From an uncultured Pseudomonas sp. (lineage in GTDB: Bacteria; Pseudomonadota; Gammaproteobacteria; Pseudomonadales; Pseudomonadaceae), in the NCBI GenBank assembly GCA_946886875.1, contig CAMPJN010000166.1, positions 1 through 7,934 of the forward strand: a stretch of 7,934 bases of DNA. The letters run 5' to 3'. The position numbers and the translations under genes are program-made. Below, piece after piece: positions 4,974-7,934 of the stretch; the stretch's first letter is position 1, and each line of letters opens with the position of its first letter. The notes beneath the pieces were generated by a model that had not been told where the DNA came from, searched no databases, and worked only from the letters and a program-made list of their open reading frames with translations.

Positions 4974-4995
4974 TGTAGCCCGGGCGAAATCCGGG
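4974..4995. repeat. REP-like half-element
   Basis: The stretch tgtagcccgggcgaaat followed by ccggg forms a cccgg/ccggg hairpin (4979-4983 with 4991-4995). It shares the 'gtagcccgg ... atccggg' core with the palindrome at 5105-5162. Confidence 0.5.
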
Positions 4996-5022
4996 GGCGG
5001 TTTTTCAGGTTCGGATCGGTTG

Positions 5023-5075
5023 GTGACGCGGAGCGTCACGGGAGGCGTTCCCACGCGGACGGTTCGACGTGGGAA
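5023..5075. repeat. Double-hairpin repeat element
   Basis: Two hairpins follow closely: gtgacgc/gcgtcac (5023-5029 with 5033-5039, loop gga) and ttcccacg/cgtgggaa (5048-5055 with 5068-5075). This arrangement, in which 'gtgacgcggagcgtcac' leads into a 'ttcccacg ... cgtgggaa' hairpin, is one I recall as a dispersed intergenic repeat in pseudomonads and related bacteria. It has no coding potential. Confidence 0.5.
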
Positions 5076-5104
5076 TGATTAAAAGGTCGGCGCGCTGGGT
5101 AGAT

Positions 5105-5162
5105 CCGGATGCAATCCGGGAACGGTATTGTAGCCGCTACCGATGCCCCGGATTGCATCCGG
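5105..5162. repeat. REP-like palindrome, right flank of the sHsp operon
   Basis: Perfect 16-bp arms, ccggatgcaatccggg (5105-5120) and cccggattgcatccgg (5147-5162), enclose a 26-base loop with an inner cggta/taccg pair. It shares the gcaatccggg/cccggattgc arms and the inner cggt/accgatg core with the palindrome at 3304-3346. The sequence continues into gctacggg, the usual end of this repeat type. Confidence 0.8.
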
Positions 5163-5207
5163 GCTACGGGTGCGGCTCCATGCATGCGTCCACGACGATT
5201 GCCTTAT

Positions 5208-5234
5208 GGCGGACAAGCCTCCGGCATGTCCGCC
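5208..5234. repeat. Palindrome just 3' of rapA
   Basis: Arms ggcggaca (5208-5215) and tgtccgcc (5227-5234) with an inner gcc/ggc pair form a strong hairpin 15 bases past the rapA stop. No T-tract follows on the minus strand, so it looks like a REP-like 3' element rather than a simple terminator, although it may stabilise or help end the rapA mRNA. Confidence 0.55.
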
Positions 5235-5249
5235 CTACGAGGGCTGGGT

Positions 5250-7934
5250 TTAACCCGCCACCAGCACCCGTATCGCTTCCAGGCGCAGCGCCGCTTTGTC
5301 GAGCATGGCCAGGCCTTGTTCGCGCTGCTGGCGCAGGGCGTCCAGTTCGCTGTCGCGTACGCTCGGGTTGACCGCTTGCAGGGCGGTCAGGCGGGCCAGC
5401 TCTTCGTCGGTTTCGGCGGCCAGGCGGCGCTTGGCTTCTTCGACCCGGGTCAGGTGGCGCGGGTTGATTTTTTCTTCGCCGGCATTGATCAGCGGATTGA
5501 GGCTGTCGCGCTGGGCCTGGACGAACTTGTTGGCGCTGGCGCGCGGTACGCTTTCCAGCTGGTCGTTGAGCGTCTCGAACGCCACCTTGTGCGCCAGGTC
5601 GTTGCCATTGGCATCAAGCAGGCAACGCAGGGCGACCGGCGGTAGATAGCGCCCCAGCTGCAGGGCGCGCGGCGCCACCACTTCGCTGACGTAAAGCAGT
5701 TCGAGCAGCACGGTGCCGGGCTTGAGCGCCTTGTTCTTGATCAGCGCCACGCCGGTGTTGCCCATCGAGCCGGAGCGCACCAAGTCCATGCCGCCCTGCA
5801 CCATGGGGTGTTCCCAGGTGAGGAATTGCATGTCCTCGCGGGCCAGGGCCAGCTCGCGATCGTAGGTGATGGTCACGCCTTCGTCGTCGCCGAGGGGGAA
5901 GCTGGCATCCAGCATTTTCTCGCTGGGGCGCAGGATCAGGGCGTTGTCCGAGTGGTCTTCGCTGTCGATGCCGAAGGCGTCGAACAACTGCTCCATATAA
6001 ATAGGCAGGGCGAACTGATCGTCCTGCTCGAGAATTGCCTCGACCAGGGCTTCGCCTTCGCCGGCGCCACCCGAGTTGAGTTCCAGTAAACGGTCGCGGC
6101 CGGCATGCAGGTCGCCTTCAAGGCGCTCGCGTTCGGCGCGGGCTTCATCCACCAGGCTCTGCCATTCGCCATCGTCGCCGCCTTCCAGCAGCGGCAGCAG
6201 GCGCGAGCCGAATTGGTGTTGCAGGGCGTTGCCGGTCGGGCAGGTGGCGAGGAAGGCGTTCAGCGCCTGGTGGTACCACTGGTACAGGCGTTCTTGCGGG
6301 CTGTTTTCCAGGTAGGGCACGTGCAGTTGGATGCGGTGCTTCTGACCGATACGGTCGAGGCGGCCGATGCGTTGTTCGAGCAAATCCGGGTGGGCCGGCA
6401 GGTCGAACAGCACCAGATGGTGGGCGAACTGGAAGTTGCGCCCCTCGCTGCCGATTTCCGAGCAGATCAGCACCTGGGCGCCGAACTCTTCATCGGCGAA
6501 GTAAGCGGCGGCGCGGTCGCGCTCAAGGATATTCATGCCCTCGTGGAACACAGTGGCGGCGATGCCCTTGCGCACGCGCAGGGCGTCTTCCAGGTCCATT
6601 GCGGTTTCGGCGTGGGCGCAGATCACCAGCACCTTGACCCGCTTGAGCATCTTCAGGGTGTCGATCAGCCATTCCACGCGCGGATCGAAACGCCACCAAC
6701 GCTGGTCTTCGTCGACTTCGGCCTGGGCCTGGTAGCTGACTTCCGGGTACAGATCCGGGTGCTCGCCAATTGGCAGCTCCATGTACAGGTCCGGGCTCGG
6801 CAGCGGGTAGGCGTGCAGCTCGCGCTCGGGGAAGCCCTGCACCGCGGCGCGGGTGTTGCGGAACAGCAAACGGCCGGTGCCATGGCGGTCGAGCAGCTCG
6901 CGTACCAGGCGCGCCGCGGCTTCGCTGTCGCCGTCGTTGACGGCGCCGAGCAACGCCTCGCCTTCAGCGCCGAGAAAGTCATGGATGGTCTTGTGCGCGG
7001 CGGGCGACAAACGGCCCTGGTCGAGCAGTTCCTGCACCGCTTCGGCGACCGGCTTGTAGTTGGCGCTTTCGGCGCGGAACGCCTCCAAATCATGGAAACG
7101 ATTGGGGTCGAGCAGGCGCAGGCGGGCGAAGTGGCTGTCCTGGCCGAGCTGTTCCGGGGTGGCGGTGAGCAGCAGTACGCCGGCAATCACTTGAGCAAGC
7201 TGCTCGACCAGGGCGTATTCGCGGCTGGCGCTTTCCGGGTGCCAGACCAGGTGGTGGGCTTCGTCGACTACCAACAGGTCCCAGCCGGCGGCGAACAGCG
7301 CGTCCTGGGCCTTTTCGTCCTCGCACAGCCATTCCAGCGCTACCAGCGCCAACTGGCAGTCTTCGAACGGGTTGCTGGCGTCGCTTTCGATAAAGCGCTC
7401 GGCATCGAACAGCGCGACATCCAGGTTGAAGCGCCGACGCATTTCCACCAGCCATTGGTGCTGAAGATTTTCCGGTACCAGGATCAGCACCCGGCTGGCG
7501 CGCCCGGAGAGCAGCTGGCGGTGCACCACCAGGCCGGCTTCGATGGTCTTGCCCAGGCCCACTTCGTCGGCCAGCAACACCCGCGGGGCGATACGGTCGG
7601 CAACTTCGCGGGCGATATGCAGCTGGTGCGCGATCGGCTGCGCACGCACACCGCCCAGGCCCCAGAGTGAGGATTGCAGCTGCTTGCTGGTGAATTCCAG
7701 GGTGCGGTAGCGCAGAGCGAACCACGGCAGCGGGTCGATCTGCCCGGCGAACAGGCGGTCGCTGGCCAGGCGGAACTGGATAAAGTTGGACAGCTGGGTT
7801 TCCGGCAGGGTGACGCTTTCGTGCTGCGCGTTGAGGCCGTGATAAATCAGCAGGCCATCGACATCGTCGACTTCCTGCACGGTCAGCTTCCAGCCTTCGA
7901 AATGGGTGATCTCGTCACCGGGGGAGAAGCGCAC
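5250..7934 (-). CDS. rapA: RapA (HepA), RNA polymerase-associated Swi2/Snf2 ATPase, N-terminus cut by window
   Basis: RapA binds RNA polymerase and uses ATP to recycle stalled enzyme during transcription. The 895 codons visible give 894 residues. Counting from the edge: end of the N-terminal Tudor-like region ([14 protein letters not shown]), then RLFAGQID and FALRYR. The ATPase core has Walker A DEVGLGKT (123-130), Walker B DEAH (224-227), LLTATPEQL (255-263), [26 protein letters not shown] (492-503) and [11 protein letters not shown] (521-531). The rest is the RapA-specific C-terminal region with FLTWEHP, LIKNKAL, RYLPP and [10 protein letters not shown]. All motifs are intact. The first visible codon, GTG, is an internal valine, not a start: compared with E. 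coli RapA (968 aa) about 53 N-terminal residues lie beyond the window. It ends with TAA at 5252-5250. It runs in the same direction as the sHsp genes, but 462 bases of repeats and a separate promoter lie between. Confidence 0.96.
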   Translation of the reverse strand: MRFSPGDEITHFEGWKLTVQEVDDVDGLLIYHGLNAQHESVTLPETQLSNFIQFRLASDRLFAGQIDPLPWFALRYRTLEFTSKQLQSSLWGLGGVRAQPIAHQLHIAREVADRIAPRVLLADEVGLGKTIEAGLVVHRQLLSGRASRVLILVPENLQHQWLVEMRRRFNLDVALFDAERFIESDASNPFEDCQLALVALEWLCEDEKAQDALFAAGWDLLVVDEAHHLVWHPESASREYALVEQLAQVIAGVLLLTATPEQLGQDSHFARLRLLDPNRFHDLEAFRAESANYKPVAEAVQELLDQGRLSPAAHKTIHDFLGAEGEALLGAVNDGDSEAAARLVRELLDRHGTGRLLFRNTRAAVQGFPERELHAYPLPSPDLYMELPIGEHPDLYPEVSYQAQAEVDEDQRWWRFDPRVEWLIDTLKMLKRVKVLVICAHAETAMDLEDALRVRKGIAATVFHEGMNILERDRAAAYFADEEFGAQVLICSEIGSEGRNFQFAHHLVLFDLPAHPDLLEQRIGRLDRIGQKHRIQLHVPYLENSPQERLYQWYHQALNAFLATCPTGNALQHQFGSRLLPLLEGGDDGEWQSLVDEARAERERLEGDLHAGRDRLLELNSGGAGEGEALVEAILEQDDQFALPIYMEQLFDAFGIDSEDHSDNALILRPSEKMLDASFPLGDDEGVTITYDRELALAREDMQFLTWEHPMVQGGMDLVRSGSMGNTGVALIKNKALKPGTVLLELLYVSEVVAPRALQLGRYLPPVALRCLLDANGNDLAHKVAFETLNDQLESVPRASANKFVQAQRDSLNPLINAGEEKINPRHLTRVEEAKRRLAAETDEELARLTALQAVNPSVRDSELDALRQQREQGLAMLDKAALRLEAIRVLVAG

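Noticed and set aside
6105..7670. 521-codon open frame on the plus strand opposite rapA
   Set aside because: It is antisense to an intact, motif-complete RapA. Long antisense frames are expected in GC-rich genes, and its translation has no domain motifs.
7932..7934. GTG at the window edge as the rapA start
   Set aside because: It aligns with an internal position of RapA (RFSPGD matches an internal RapA segment about 53 residues in), so the gene continues outside the window.

Overview
The window looks like chromosomal DNA of a Pseudomonas-lineage gammaproteobacterium. The evidence is high-GC coding sequence with strong GC bias at third positions, textbook Shine-Dalgarno (SD) sites, an RstA/RstB pair, a RapA (HepA) protein of the gammaproteobacterial type, and REP-like palindromes of the 'gtagcccggat-gcaatccggg' kind that I recall from pseudomonad genomes. 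Species cannot be set from the sequence alone.

Layout. Bases 1-114 (+) are the last 37 codons of an unrecognised gene. Bases 115-737 hold no convincing gene; this stretch carries several hairpins, one terminator-like palindrome, a DnaA-box-like pair and a probable extended -10 promoter. Bases 738-3061 (+) are a two-gene operon, rstA-rstB (response regulator and histidine kinase), with an ATGA overlap. Bases 3062-3371 separate convergent genes and hold two ~107-bp imperfect direct repeats, then a REP-like palindrome. Bases 3372-4787 (-) are three consecutive small heat-shock protein (Hsp20/alpha-crystallin) genes read right to left. Bases 4788-5249 carry their control region (RNA-thermometer-like leader, sigma-32-like promoter, Anr/FNR-like box) and then several REP-like palindromes. 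Bases 5250-7934 (-) are rapA, cut at its 5' end by the window edge.

How the parts fit. RstAB is a membrane sensor and regulator. The three sHsps are ATP-independent holdases and appear to be one heat-shock operon: a sigma-32-like promoter places the start about 70 nt before the first start codon. The leader folds on paper into two abutting hairpins, the second burying the whole SD of the first gene. RapA is a Swi2/Snf2-type ATPase that recycles RNA polymerase. The sHsp cluster sits between rstAB and rapA and is bracketed by related palindromes, so it may be an accessory insertion between core genes.

Most worth following up are the thermometer-like leader, the internally duplicated sensor domain of RstB, and the repeats around the sHsp operon. 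I saw no CRISPR array, IS element, tRNA or rRNA.
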